This document shows positions 47,062 through 58,159 of a DNA stretch of 64,000 bases, in pieces. Origin of the DNA: Parelaphostrongylus tenuis (Eukaryota; Nematoda; Chromadorea; Rhabditida; Metastrongylidae); NCBI GenBank assembly GCA_019055375.1, contig JAHQIW010006941.1:62001-126000 (forward strand). The letters are read 5' to 3'. Made by a program: the position numbers and the translations under genes. The notes beneath the pieces are model-generated. The model searched no databases. It saw nothing but the letters and a program-made list of their open reading frames with translations, and had not been told where the DNA came from. Positions within the stretch are counted from its first letter, which is position 1, and each line of letters opens with the position of its first letter.

Positions 47062-50000
47062 ATGAAAATAGGATTCATTGGAGCAGGAAAAATGGCCCAA
47101 GCTCTGGCAAGAGGATTTATAAATTCTGGTTAGTTAACCACTTTATTTAGACGGCCACTTCGTTCTATTGTTTCAATAATTGACTTTATACATTGTATGC
47201 ATATATGTATTCGCATAAGAAGCTTCTTTAAGTAATTAATCTCGGTAATGGTAACAAAGAAGTGACGAAATATATCGTTTCCAAGAAAAACATTAAAAGA
47301 CGATTTCGTATCGCAAAGTTTCAATGATTCCTATGTTCTTCTTCATTCTATTTGTTTAGTTTAAATAAATTTCTCAAAATGATTCAACTCTACTGAAGGT
47401 GAATAACTTATATGGCAAAAGAACGCCGAGTAATTTCATGAATACAGTTCTCTACAGATACACATAATGTCATAAATTACTTTTCCTTCAGAGATAACTG
47501 CGCGCATTAGAGGAATTGTGGACTGATTTGGCGTTCTACGCCGATGTTACTAGTTTATCTGTTTGTTTCGTTCATCTCTGGAAGATATCTGCGATATCAG
47601 CTGTCCCATTTAAGGTCTATGTAATCAATACATTTGGATCACCTATTGTTTGAGTAAATAACCCACACAAGGACTCACTTAAAATGTGTTCATTACATCA
47701 CTACTCTCTAATATTCAAACGAAGCATGTTTTTGACAACTTAGTTCTATGTTCCCTACGTCACCAATGCCTTGAAGCTAATCCCATGTTATGGGTTGTTT
47801 CGGGGTGCGCTTGAGTGGAAGATTTTTCTTCAGGAACAAACGTAAACGTAACGGAACGTATTCACTTAACGTGTAATCTGAAAGATCAAACTCACGTCCA
47901 CTTCTTAAACAAATACGAAGTAGTATCATTCATGTTTCAACCAAGTTCATCGAAATCGAGTTATAGTAGCCGCTTTTGAGCAAAATGAGTTTTAAAGCTA
48001 TTCGAACAAGTGAAAATCTAAGGAGGCAATACAAGTAGCCGAATAAATGAAGTCTTCCACACAAATTTTGAAACACATTAGTTTTCAATTTCTTGGGAGA
48101 GTGACAGTTTCTTAAGAAGTCACAGCGCGTTCATACACATCATTGTCCTTCTCATTCTATTTACGTTTGTTTTTCATGAGGTAAATTTACATACTGTGCG
48201 AAACTCGGTATTCAAACGTCTCGATCTTTTGCACTTTTTTTTTAGAAATTCTCTAGAATTCCGAGTGAGTTGGGTTAAAAATTGAGCACTTCGTATTGCT
48301 CGTGAATAACGTTGAATATTTGTCGAATCAAGAATTCTAGAACACTGAAATAGCTCTTCTGAAGCATTTCATCTAAATCAGCGATTTTTGGCACTTTTGG
48401 ACTTCAACGAGGTGTTTCTAGGCCACTCTAATACCAATCTTTCGACCACACATGACGGAGAGCGTAGCTAATCTGGGAAAGGGTCGAACCTGGAGCTACA
48501 AACATATGGCATGGCATCTCTAACCACTGCCCTCCCATTACGCCATTCTAACTTCTATTAGCAGTATCAGTTCCTTTTTTTACTTCGTTTTATTTTACCA
48601 ATTCGTCTTCACAGCTATGCCTTTCGTCTTCTTCTTAGACGGTGTAGAATACTGGATGAGCGAACCTTCTTGCAATCTCAAGGACAGCTGGCTGTAGGGT
48701 TCCATAGAGCGTTGTTGTTGACTGCCAGAGAGGATTGAGCGATGGAGCTCGGTTCCACTCATGCCGCGAAGAGCATCATAACCACTTAGCCATGGCGCCA
48801 CCAAAAACAATCTTTTAGCATTGCGAAATGAGTTTGAGGATATTTTCCAGCATGAGCGAAATTTATTTCACCTAAGTAAAAAAACCGCATCTGAATCGTT
48901 GTAACGGACAACTAGAACGCTTCAATTAGCGTTTCTCTTGAGTTATAATAATGAATATAGAACAATTTCAAGTGAACTAAAATGGGATGAGGATATAACA
49001 CCATACTTGTGTTCCTTTTCTAATCTCTAAAACGGTGAGACTTTGGCATGTTCATCTTTACACTAAATCAATCGAATGACACTTGACAATTCGATAACAC
49101 TACTTTTACATTAAAGAGTCTTCAGTGAGTAATGTTTGATAATTTGTATTTATCGTGTTGCAAAGAAGTACGTGGCGCAGTTGTTAGAGGTGCTCTGCTT
49201 CGTACACAAGGTCAATAGCTCGATCTTTTGCTCATGGCTTAACAAAGCGTCCATCTCTACTAGGTTAGTGAATCGGTACCAGACTTCCGTGAGAGGACAA
49301 GCAACACCGGCGTAATACGTCGGTAAGCCACCGCGAGTCATTGCAAAGGCCATATTTGCATTCGATCACCTCAAACTAATCTACCAAGTGTGCAACAAGT
49401 TGTGGCACAAAAAAATAAGCGCCAAATTTATTCACCACAGATAGAATTAAGAGATTCTAATATCGTTCCACTGCGATTTTTCTTGCGAACATTTTGGCAT
49501 ACAACATGCTTGTGCTTGCTTCAAGATAGAGTTGTCTTGCGAACAAATTTGCTTGCTATTCATTCACGAATGGCGCTCAGAGTGAAATGATAGTGAAGCG
49601 GAGCCAAGATAATAGATCCTAGTGTGGACAACCCTAGAGCGAGTAATCCTTCAAACTGCCCTCTTCAGCTTTGAACTCTCAGAACCATTTCTAAGCCGTC
49701 TTTTCTGCAACCATATCATCGTCCTAAGCTCCATTAATCTTACGTAGAGCTTCACTAGCATTTGCCCCTAGGCGCCCTAGTGCATGATTAGCAAGCGAAT
49801 CTGTTCCCTAGACAGCTCCATCTCATAGCAAACATAGGCAAATTGTGTACCAAAATATTAGCAAAAAATGCGCGATTGAAAGATATTGAAATTATGCAGT
49901 TCCAACTAGTTTTGGTTAATAAATTTGGTGCTCATTGCTCTAATGCTAAAACATATGGAACGACCTAATAAAATTGAAGGCGAGTACATGGTGCACCTCT

Positions 50001-53000
50001 CAGGGATTGATTTAGTCCGAGGTGTTTACCCTTGATCCTCTACATGTCTTGTTAGCGAAGGTGGGTCGCTGAAACTTCATCCGAATTACTACTACGACTA
50101 CTTTACTAACCTCGCGTCAGCTAATCAGGATATTTTTTCTCGATTTCCTGATTCCAGCGCTGTGTTTATTTCTGAAAAGACCGTCTCAATGCAGTATTGC
50201 AGGAGAAATAAGGTTGAGTTTTACATAAGCAGCGCACTGATTGTCAGCTAGGATATACGGTGTCGGCCATAGATCAATACGCGACCAATGGATCGTTTTA
50301 GAGCGACTCACATCTGTAGTGCTATTCTTGTTATTGAATATCGAATTTTTCTTCGCATTGAAAAAAAGCTCCACATAAAATGCGTGACTCTGATACTACA
50401 AGATTTCCTCTACACGTTCATATGCTTCTCGTACTTCCATCGAAGTGATAGAAAAAGCGCGTCATGGGTGAGAAACATCAGCTTATTTTGAATGCTGCAG
50501 CGCTTATAAACGGTCTTCCTAAGAAGTAAGAACGTGACACTGTAGCCCGAGATTTGAGCTTTCGAATGATTACTGGAATCTTAATGGAAAATTTTTGTCT
50601 AGCGAAAGAAGTCGTCTCTTCATTTGTCTTCGTCTAACAGATAAGAACGGTGAATTATTCCCAGCTGCAATTCATCGGAGAACTCCCGACTAACTGATCA
50701 AATTATTAGAGGAGCATTAGCATGAATTCCTCCTTAAGGATGACAATGCTCAGGTCCGTTCAAATTAAGACCGTGACTTATCGATTAGATTGCTTAATGC
50801 TGTTTTTTTATCGGTGTCCCATCGATAAAGACTTCAATGCTACCTGATCTTGCTGTTTTATAGGAGCGAATCCTTTTTAATGTTTGAAAGTTGCGCAAAT
50901 GAGATCTGAAATAGATTTCACAAGAAGAAGCCTAGAATGATGCATGTAATATCAAGTAGACAACGATGGCCATTATTTTTCGATAAATAGGATCAACATG
51001 TTCTTCATTAAACGACCGTTTGTACCCTCACTCATAATTTCAGGACGAATTACACCAGAGAACATAACTGCTAGCTCGCCGAAACAAGACAATTTATTTT
51101 TGAACGAATGCAAGGTAATTTTTTGATTTTTGAGATAAAATAGTCTAGAATACTTCTTATTAGACTAAGCTGCTATGAATTAAATGATATAGATGGCTAT
51201 GAAAATATTTTCTGTATTTTCAGTACTTTTTCATAACATCTTTTTTCTTTCAGGTCCTTGGGCTACAAACTACTCATGACAACACAGAAGTAGTTCACAA
51301 AAGTGATGTGATATTTTTAGCCGTGAAACCACCTATTGTTAACAAGGTGTTCCATGCAACCGAAATTCCAAAAAAATTTTACACTTTTGAAAATTAGTTT
51401 CCGGTGAAGTAATTATGGCCGTTGTTTATTTCCTTCAGGTTGTTTCCGAAATCGCTCCTATTCTAAGCCGAGAGCGGCTTCTGGTGTCTATCGCTCTCGG
51501 AATCACCATACGAAATATAGAATCGGTTTCGTTTTTACATTTTTTTGTAATTCATAAATCCTAGGCGAATGATCTTTTACCACCGAATGACAGAAGTTAA
51601 CCTTAATTAGACCCTACCGGCCGCGAAGTCACTTGATTTTTCGCATATATTGTACAAAGCAAAATCTACAATATGGACTGCTTTCGGCAGGCCAAAATTT
51701 TGATTGGCGAGAAGATATTCTCGCTTTCAAATTTTTATGCGACGTTTATTAAAAACATCAGCAACGTGCGATTTCGATTTAGTGATAAAGCATAATAGGT
51801 ATACAGGTGTAGAGCCCTTTACGTGTGTGGAATGCTTTCAAACTGCGATTTCCTTTTTCAGCTGTTGCCGTCGAAATCACGTGTTGTTCGCGTTATGCCG
51901 AACACTCCAGCAGTGGTTAGAGCAGGCGCCTCCGCATTTGCCATGGGGTCGACATGTAAAGATGGTGACGCGGAAATAGTACGGTAAGGATGTCACTGAC
52001 ATTTTTGAGTTCTTTATTTTTACGTTATTTGCTCGAAATATCTACGCAATTACTGATGATCAAGATTTCGAACAACCATATCTTTGCTTCTTTTCTTGAA
52101 TAAATTATGCTGAAATATGCACTTAGATACTTAGATACTTGGACAGTTTGTCTTCACGAATTGTTCGGATCCCAGTAGATTTCGAATCCGCCTCTTCTTG
52201 CGAATATCGCCCATGGTGATGGCTTGATGCGATCATTGCTGTTGGCGCGAGTATCATGTCGTGATCTCTAAATATTGACATGTGCTAATACAGCTGATTT
52301 ATTCTTCTTACAAACACGACCGCCGAAGTGGGGGTGATTGCACTCGAGGTCGGTGTAACCACGTGGAGTCCACTCTACAGTTTGTTTCGTCCACCTGCCG
52401 TCTGATCTTCTTACCATATGGCCGGCCCGTCAGTGTTTCGCTTTTGATGTGAACTCTTCTGAATCACAATGATGTAAGAAATTCCGGAGATCTGAGCTGC
52501 TCAAGCCGGATAGATGTGAGTGCCGACTGATTTTCAGAGGATATCGTTCATGCGCTCTGTGAGTCCTTCACAGCAGTTTTGACATGGTTGAAATATGTCG
52601 AAATACCACTCCACGTCTTTTCTGCATAGAAAGCGCTAGGAGGGTCGTTGAATCGAAAAGGTTAACGCTTAATTTAAGGTCCATTATTTGGTCGATAGCT
52701 TCTTTGAGAGGCCTGAATTTGGTCCACGCTGCTCTCCTTCTTCTGTCAAGTTACTCCTTCATGCCGTTGCCCATATTTAATGAACGACTTAGTGATACTT
52801 ACGAAGTGGGTTCCGTAAGCAGCGAACAGCCCGGATTGTTTTTTTCATTATTGCAACATTGGTTTTGAATGAACTTGGTCTTCATGCGATTTATGCGTAG
52901 TCCGATCTTCTTTCCCGCTTCGCTGACTTCCTTAAGCATCGTCTCTGCTTCAGTAGTGCCTTTTGAAAATATGACGATGTCATCCTCGAAGCGAACGTTT

Positions 53001-56000
53001 GATAAGAATTCCATTGATGCGCATGCCTTTCTCGTCCCAATCAATCGACTTCATTATCCACTGGAGGAGGGCATTGAACAGCTTTGGCGATGTCGTATCG
53101 CCTTGTCAAACCCCTTTTCCAGTAGGCATGGTAAGAGGGCGATGAAAGAGCTGTATCGTGGTGAAGTTAGACAGAAGTCTCATAGAGCTTTTGCCTGAGA
53201 CGATTCGACTTTTTGGTCAACAAGCTTTGATGGGAGTGCGTTCGTTTTGACGCCATCAAATACTTATTCATAGTCGATAAATGTTAGGATTAAGAACAGG
53301 TGGTGTTTTCAACAGACTTCTATGACCCTTGACACTGTTGGGATGTAGGTTATGCAACGAAATCCTTGTCGAAATTCTGCTTGCTCAACTGGCCGTATCT
53401 CAGCCAAAATTTTTGGTATACTCAAAAGGACGATCTTTGTAATAATCTTCTAAAGTATGCTCAACAAGCAAATCGGGCGATAATTATGAAGACTCCTTCA
53501 GTCACTCTTTTTAAGGAGGATGACTGTGCGCTACGTCCTCTACTGAACTGGTTTTTTTTTTTGAGGCTAGGATGTCATATGTGACACAAGAATTGCATAT
53601 AAACTATGGTCTCCAGTTCGCAGAAAGTCATTAGTGATGGTATCGGGTTTTGGAGCTGTGCCTTTCTTCATGCTTTCTATCGTAGCTCGGGCTTCAGATG
53701 GTAAATTTCCGGACGGTTTTTCTCCAGCGGGGGATTATGGTTTCCAAGACGAGGTTGGTAGAATGGCCAAGTATACTGCAGAATTTTCCCGGTAGTGCAA
53801 AGGTTCAGCACACGCCCCCGGATACGTGAAATCTGTGTTCGAATCCCAGCTGACACAAATGTTTTTGCTTATCAGTCTTTATCATTAAGCGTAATTTTCA
53901 CTTTATCAATTCCAAATCATGACGGAACGTCTTCGTAATCCCGTCTTCGTTCATCAACGCTGACGACAGAATTCTATAATCACGCAGGTTCCCATAGCAC
54001 TTCTTCGGATTAAATCCTTCTTTATACTGCTTCTAACAGCTTCTTCTGTGCGTAATGATGTAGATCCTCTTGCAAAGCCCGTTCTACAGCTAACACTCAT
54101 TATTACCCGTGCCAAATATGTTGCATTAGGGTCAAGCTGCAGCTTCCTTCGCGCTTGAGCAGCTCTTTCGTGGTGGAGGAGATGTCATCGGCTCTTCTAA
54201 ATTGAGTAACTGAGGCCAAGTCAACAACTCTTGAGTTCTTTAACAAGCAGCTCGTAGTCTTTTATCGGTTATCCTTAACTTGCCAGTCATGGTTAGATAG
54301 GGTTTCATGTAGAATGTTCTCGTCGTTAACGGCTTGATGACTACTTCTTGGTCGATGACATGAATCCTTTCCCAGCTTACGGCTGAATCGTATCTTTGCT
54401 CGAACAAGGCGGTGATCGGACACAGTACAGAATATTGAGACCATGACTGTATTAACCAAGTGCCATCTTCTGTCTGTAAATATGTGGTCCATTTCCACAT
54501 GTGCCGTGCTATTAGAGATTCTTTTGTCCAGAGGCGGTGCTCTTCCTTCTGGAGACGTAGAACTCCGTGGAAGAGACGTGTTGCGAACAAGAGTCCTGCG
54601 AGACGGTTTCCATTTTCACTTAATTCTCCTAGTCACAGTTCTCAAATTCCCTATTCGCTCTCTTTGGACTTTCCTAAACCGGCATTGAAATTCCCGACAA
54701 CGAAAATACGCCTTTTCATTGTGGCAATTTTCTCCAGGTGATTCTAAAACACATCCAATTCGTGTTCATTCGCTGCATCGGTCGGGAAGTAGTAGCTGAT
54801 GTAGTGATTTTCCTATTGTGCTCTAGTTCAAGTCGAAGCATAATTAGGCGATGCGAAAGGATTTCGTATGAGTGGGCGGGATAGGTACTAGACAGGTAAA
54901 CATAAAGCCTAAGCCTCCGACATTTCGTGATGGCACCTTTTCTCCACGGATTAGTAAAATGCTGTTGTTCAGTTGACGTATGTCGTTCTTGCTGTTCTTT
55001 TTTTTTCTTGTGCAGAAATCACATGGGTTTATGTGACTTACTGCTTCAAGTAATGAGTGAAGATTGGCGTCAGTGGAGAGTGATCTAACATTATACGTGC
55101 GTAATAAGCAATTCCCATGGCGAGTCGTTTGTGCGGTCAACAGATGACATCCTGCCCACTCCGTTGTCTTGTGGTCTTTCACCGATTCTCATCACATGAC
55201 GCCATAGACGGGAACATTCAGTGTGCGGGTACTGAAGCTGACCTAATGTTGGTTCTGTGATTTGATCCTGCTTCAGTTCCTGACTTAACCTTGTAAGGGC
55301 ATTTTCAGGTCTTGACGATGTCGTTTCCAAAAAATTTGCTGTCAGTTTGAATTTCGCATTAGTTAATACGGAGGTGATGTTAGAAAAGAAATTAAGGAAT
55401 TATAGGAGGGGGAGAGTTGGCCTATCGCTCAGTGACCATATAGGACCAAAAGGCCCATGAAATATTCACTGGGATTACTTACTCGGATAGGTGACCCATT
55501 TGCACATACTTGTCATGACTTACCACTATTTCGTTTCCTTGCCTCCCAAAAGCCATTCATTGGAGTGATCAGGTTCATGTATTAAGGTCGGCTTTCAAGC
55601 AAGAATTGCTTATCCTTTTTCTCGATCAAAATATCGGATGATGATCGAGTACTAGGTTCATCACAATTCCATCATGGCTGTACTTGAGTGTTTACATATC
55701 TTCACTAAGGGGACTCTTCGTATTGTAGGCTAAAAAGAAGTTTACATCACTACGACTAACTTTTACGACTACTCAAACGATGGTTGTTACTAGAGAGTGT
55801 TCTAGCAAACAGAGTCTTCTTTGAAATAGTGCTCTTATACGGTCTTTTCTAATGTACAATGCAATGCTGTGCTCGATTTACCTAATCCATCAAAAAAGAG
55901 CCTTTATCAGTGGTACTTAATGAGAAATGGCTATGGAACTCACTCATGCGTCTCCACTAATTTCAGTATAACCGTGTCCTCCATCATTGTCATATGTGTA

Positions 56001-58007
56001 ATATGGCATCTCATACATTTAGCAATAAACATGACAATATCAGCCCAAATATTGTAGTCAAGATCACGCAAATGATGCTGTGCAAGATGACTTGAAAAGA
56101 AAATGATAATGGAAAGACGATAGCGAAAAACCTCAATCCGTGGTAATGGTGAACGCGCTTCAAATTAAGAAGTGAATACCATCGCTGTTTTAATGTTCAT
56201 TTTGGCCATAGCTCTTACATATACCGTAACTTTATTACTTATTACTTATAGATGGACACAGCCGTAGATGAAGTAATCAACTAACATTTGCAAATATCTA
56301 TTTTTTGTAAGTCAAAGTATTTATGCCATCGGCAGTGAAAAATCGTTGAAAAGTCTAGTAGGGATGCACTAAAGTTGAGTGTTATGGGATTGTAAGTTCT
56401 GATCCAACAATTGACCTTTATAAAAGAAGCAATTAATAACTGCTGATTTTGTTCTCATGATTATGAGAAGAATTAGTTTGACCGTGGAATCATTTCGTTG
56501 TCATTAGTACTATTGAATAAGCCGCCCATCAATACTTTAACTAGTGCATTTCAGTGACTTGCTGAGCACCGTTGGGTTCGCAGTCGAAGTTCCGGAAATC
56601 CATATCGATCCAGTAACTGGTCTGTCCGGTTCGGGGCCCAGCTACGTCAGTGCAATTATCACATTTACAGTTCATATTTATCCGAAAAGTATACATTAAT
56701 CAGACCGTCTATGTACAAATTAATCGAAGGAATTCGCAATTTCTTTTTAATTCAGCCAACTAGCGCTTGAGTCTGGGATGGTTCGGCATTTATTTAAAAT
56801 TTTCTCGCTGACTATGTTTCAGATGTTTGCAGTAATCGAAGGTCTAGCCGATGGAGGTGTCAAAGTTGGTTTACCTCGTGACCTCGCCATTAAGCTTGCT
56901 GCACATACTCTTTATGGAGCTGCAAAAATGGTACTTGAAACAGGTATTTAAGATTGTTTTCCCTCCAATAAAATACAACAAAGAGTAAAGACGCCTTGTA
57001 TTTAAATAATCATTCATCATAGAGGTGATTCAATGCATACTTTGTCCCTCACGACTTGCTGTTGCCTATGACGTATGAAGTCAGTTCAGTGGTTTTGTCC
57101 TAGCAAATAACTCCAGTACTACTTCAGTAGTTTAAATGGTACTAATCCGCAAATTCAACAGGAATTCGGATGTCTGTTGATGTATGGGCCACGTAGGACC
57201 AGCATCTATGCGTATATTGCAGGAGAACCCTATCCTAAGCGCACATCACACACTCCATTTCAACCTTTACAATACTATAACTCCCAGGACCAACTATCTG
57301 TTTCTCTGTTTCTCAAAAGTTGCTACGTTCTTGAATTTCACAAAGCAGTGACGACTGGCTTATTGTAGGTGAAGTCGAGATATTTCCAATACCTTTATAA
57401 GTGTGAAAATCATTAATTATTGAAATTTTCCCAGTAATTTAAAGAAATATGCAAAACTTTCGCGTCAGGCGGGAATAAAACCTGGACCTCACTCTATCCG
57501 GGAGCGCGTGCTCTAATCCGTTACACCACTGACGCCCATTTTGCACACCTCTTTTTCTACGCTACAGCGCATCTATTTGTCAGCCGCCCCGGATAGAATG
57601 AGGTGCGGATTCTAGTGCCGCCTGGAGCGAAAGTTTTGCACATCACCCTACATTAATGGGTATATCTATGAAATCTTAACACCACTAAACCGGTTAAATA
57701 AAAATAATTTCAATTAAGATCCTAGCAGAATAGTTAGGCAATTTCAGGTGTTCATCCGGCACAGTTGAAAGATGATGTACAAAGTCCTGGTGGATCCTCA
57801 ATTTACGGAATGCATAAGCTTGAAAGCTGTGGATTAAAGGTCAGTTTATTTAGAGTAGGCGAGAACAAAAGTTTCATAGCATCAATGTTATCCACATAAA
57901 AAATTCTTCAGGGCATTTTGATGGATGCGGTTGAAGCAGCTACGAGTCGATCCCGTGCAACAGGAGATCGAGCCCTGCCTCGAGACATTCGAAACACGGA
58001 GTTGTAA
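47062..58007 (+). CDS. pycr: Pyrroline-5-carboxylate reductase, nine exons
   Basis: Catalyses the last step of proline synthesis, NAD(P)H-dependent reduction of pyrroline-5-carboxylate to proline. Exons: 47062-47128, 51044-51114, 51254-51346, 51439-51525, 51862-51983, 56555-56645, 56823-56943, 57748-57839 and 57912-58007. All splice phases close, giving 279 residues, the normal size for the family. The start is [14 protein letters not shown], the Rossmann dinucleotide loop. Later come [20 protein letters not shown] (exon 5), GLSGSGPSY (169-177), [19 protein letters not shown] (exon 7) and the signature segment [14 protein letters not shown] (from 230). The stop is TAA. An in-frame upstream ATG at 47032 would add ten residues; I prefer the internal one because it starts at the fold. 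Intron 1 (3.9 kb) and intron 5 (4.6 kb) hold transposons. A TTTTCCAG acceptor at 46879 could be a trans-splice or 5'-UTR site. It looks intact and functional. The paralogue number cannot be given. Confidence 0.95.
48420..48550 (-). repeat. SINE-D, tRNA-like head
   Basis: The minus strand shows GGCAGTGGTTAGAGATG (A-box-like) and CCAGGTTCGACCCTTTCC (B box), 30-40 bases apart as in a tRNA gene. No acceptor stem pairs. Only one copy is seen in this window. It lies in intron 1 of the reductase gene. Confidence 0.5.
48613..48803 (-). repeat. SINE-B copy
   Basis: Aligns over its length with 17548-17738 and, inverted, with 62484-62665: shared GAGCGTTGTTGTTGACTGCC, GTAGAATACTGG and a GGCGCCATGGCTAAGTGG-type head on the minus strand. 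It lies in intron 1 of the reductase gene, antisense. Confidence 0.7.
49166..50040 (+). repeat. SINE-A split by a mariner insertion
   Basis: The head and body lie at 49166-49376 (GTGGCGCAGTTGTTAGAGG and a weakened B box). The missing tail reappears at 49971-50040 (AAATTGAAGGCGAGTACATG to CAGGGATTGA and CCTTGATCC). The intervening 590 bases are a mariner derivative flanked by TA. The joined halves restore the usual SINE-A layout. Confidence 0.8.
49379..49968 (-). mobile_element. Short mariner derivative nested in SINE-A
   Basis: Flanked by TA at 49377-49378 and 49969-49970, the mariner target duplication. The outer end on the minus strand begins TTAGGTCGTTCCATATGT, a typical mariner terminal repeat. 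The other end (ATCTACCAAGTGTGC) is more diverged. Minus-strand text [20 protein letters not shown] and [14 protein letters not shown] is a helix-turn-helix remnant. The catalytic domain is missing, so it could only move by another element's transposase. Confidence 0.65.
50046..50150 (+). mobile_element. Penelope-type terminal fragment, degenerate
   Basis: Inverted match to 43615-43740: GTTAGCGAAGGTGGGTCGCT, GAAACTTCATCCGAATTACT, then ACCTCGCGTCAGCTAATCA. The hammerhead-like core is more decayed here, although the GAAAC is intact. It directly follows the split SINE-A tail in intron 1 of the reductase gene. Confidence 0.4.
50155..50600. repeat. Repeat-R, copy 3
   Basis: Shares TTTCCTCTACACGTTCATAT and a CGAATGATTACT core with the copies at 23 and 45 kb. 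No coding capacity. It lies in intron 1 of the reductase gene, about 450 bases before exon 2. Confidence 0.55.
52320..55400 (-). mobile_element. RTE-type non-LTR retrotransposon, dead, antisense in intron 5
   Basis: Minus-strand order is endonuclease then reverse transcriptase. Endonuclease pieces: [35 protein letters not shown] and, at 54.5-54.26 kb, [16 protein letters not shown] and [18 protein letters not shown]. Reverse transcriptase pieces: [18 protein letters not shown] at 53.37 kb, LILTFIDYE, then [19 protein letters not shown], and [20 protein letters not shown] (the A/F-x-D-D box). The C-terminal part [20 protein letters not shown] runs to about 52.6 kb and [10 protein letters not shown] to 52.35 kb. 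Many frame shifts; a TGA replaces the arginine codon in the GVRQGD motif at 53.09 kb. It lies antisense to the reductase gene. Confidence 0.85.
53783..53857 (+). repeat. SINE-C tRNA-like head
   Basis: GTAGTGCAAAGGTTCAGCAC then GTGTTCGAATCCCAGCTG gives a good B box, and CACGCCCCCGGATACGTGAA matches the SINE-C fragments at 57.45-57.65 kb. It is inserted within the dead RTE-type element. No tRNA cloverleaf closes. Confidence 0.45.
55425..55515 (+). pseudogene. Possible 5S rRNA-derived fragment
   Basis: The stretch CTCAGTGACCATATAGG followed by CACTGGGATTACTTACTCGG and ATAGGTGACCC resembles the GACCATA start and the C-box end (TTAGTACTTGGATGGGTGACC) of 5S rRNA, at roughly 5S spacing. The middle does not match. 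It may be the head of a 5S-type SINE next to the RTE-type element's 5' side. Confidence 0.25.
55520..56554. other. Remainder of reductase intron 5
   Basis: Intron sequence up to the exon 6 acceptor. No coding frame or recognised repeat, apart from a weak ACTACGACTA repeat at about 55750 resembling the Penelope-type terminal fragments. Confidence 0.4.
57440..57645. repeat. SINE-C copies in inverted arrangement
   Basis: 57450-57541 is a minus-strand tRNA-like head: GTCAGTGGTGTAACGGATTA (A box), CCAGGTTTTATTCCCGCC (weakened B box) and GCGAAAGTTTTGCATA. 57585-57645 carries the 3' half again on the plus strand (GGATAGAATGAGGTGCGG to GCGAAAGTTTTGCAC). The two arms could form a hairpin. It lies in intron 7 of the reductase gene. 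Confidence 0.6.
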
Positions 58008-58153
58008 AAATTAATATATTCTCAACAAATCACTACTTCGTTTGAGGCTTTTGAAACCTGGAATTTTTGTGTATATAAGTTAATCGTTCTCTGTTAGACC
58101 TAAATATCTCATTCCAGCTCCAAGCAAGTCATAATTTCATAGAAGGTGAAAGC

Positions 58154-58159
58154 AATAAA
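58154..58159 (+). terminator. Polyadenylation signal of the reductase gene
   Basis: AATAAA lies about 147 bases downstream of the pyrroline-5-carboxylate reductase stop codon on the coding strand, a normal distance for a nematode 3' untranslated region. Confidence 0.5.

Noticed and set aside
52869..53198. Plus-strand 109-codon open frame
   Set aside because: It is the antisense shadow of the reverse transcriptase domain read on the minus strand.
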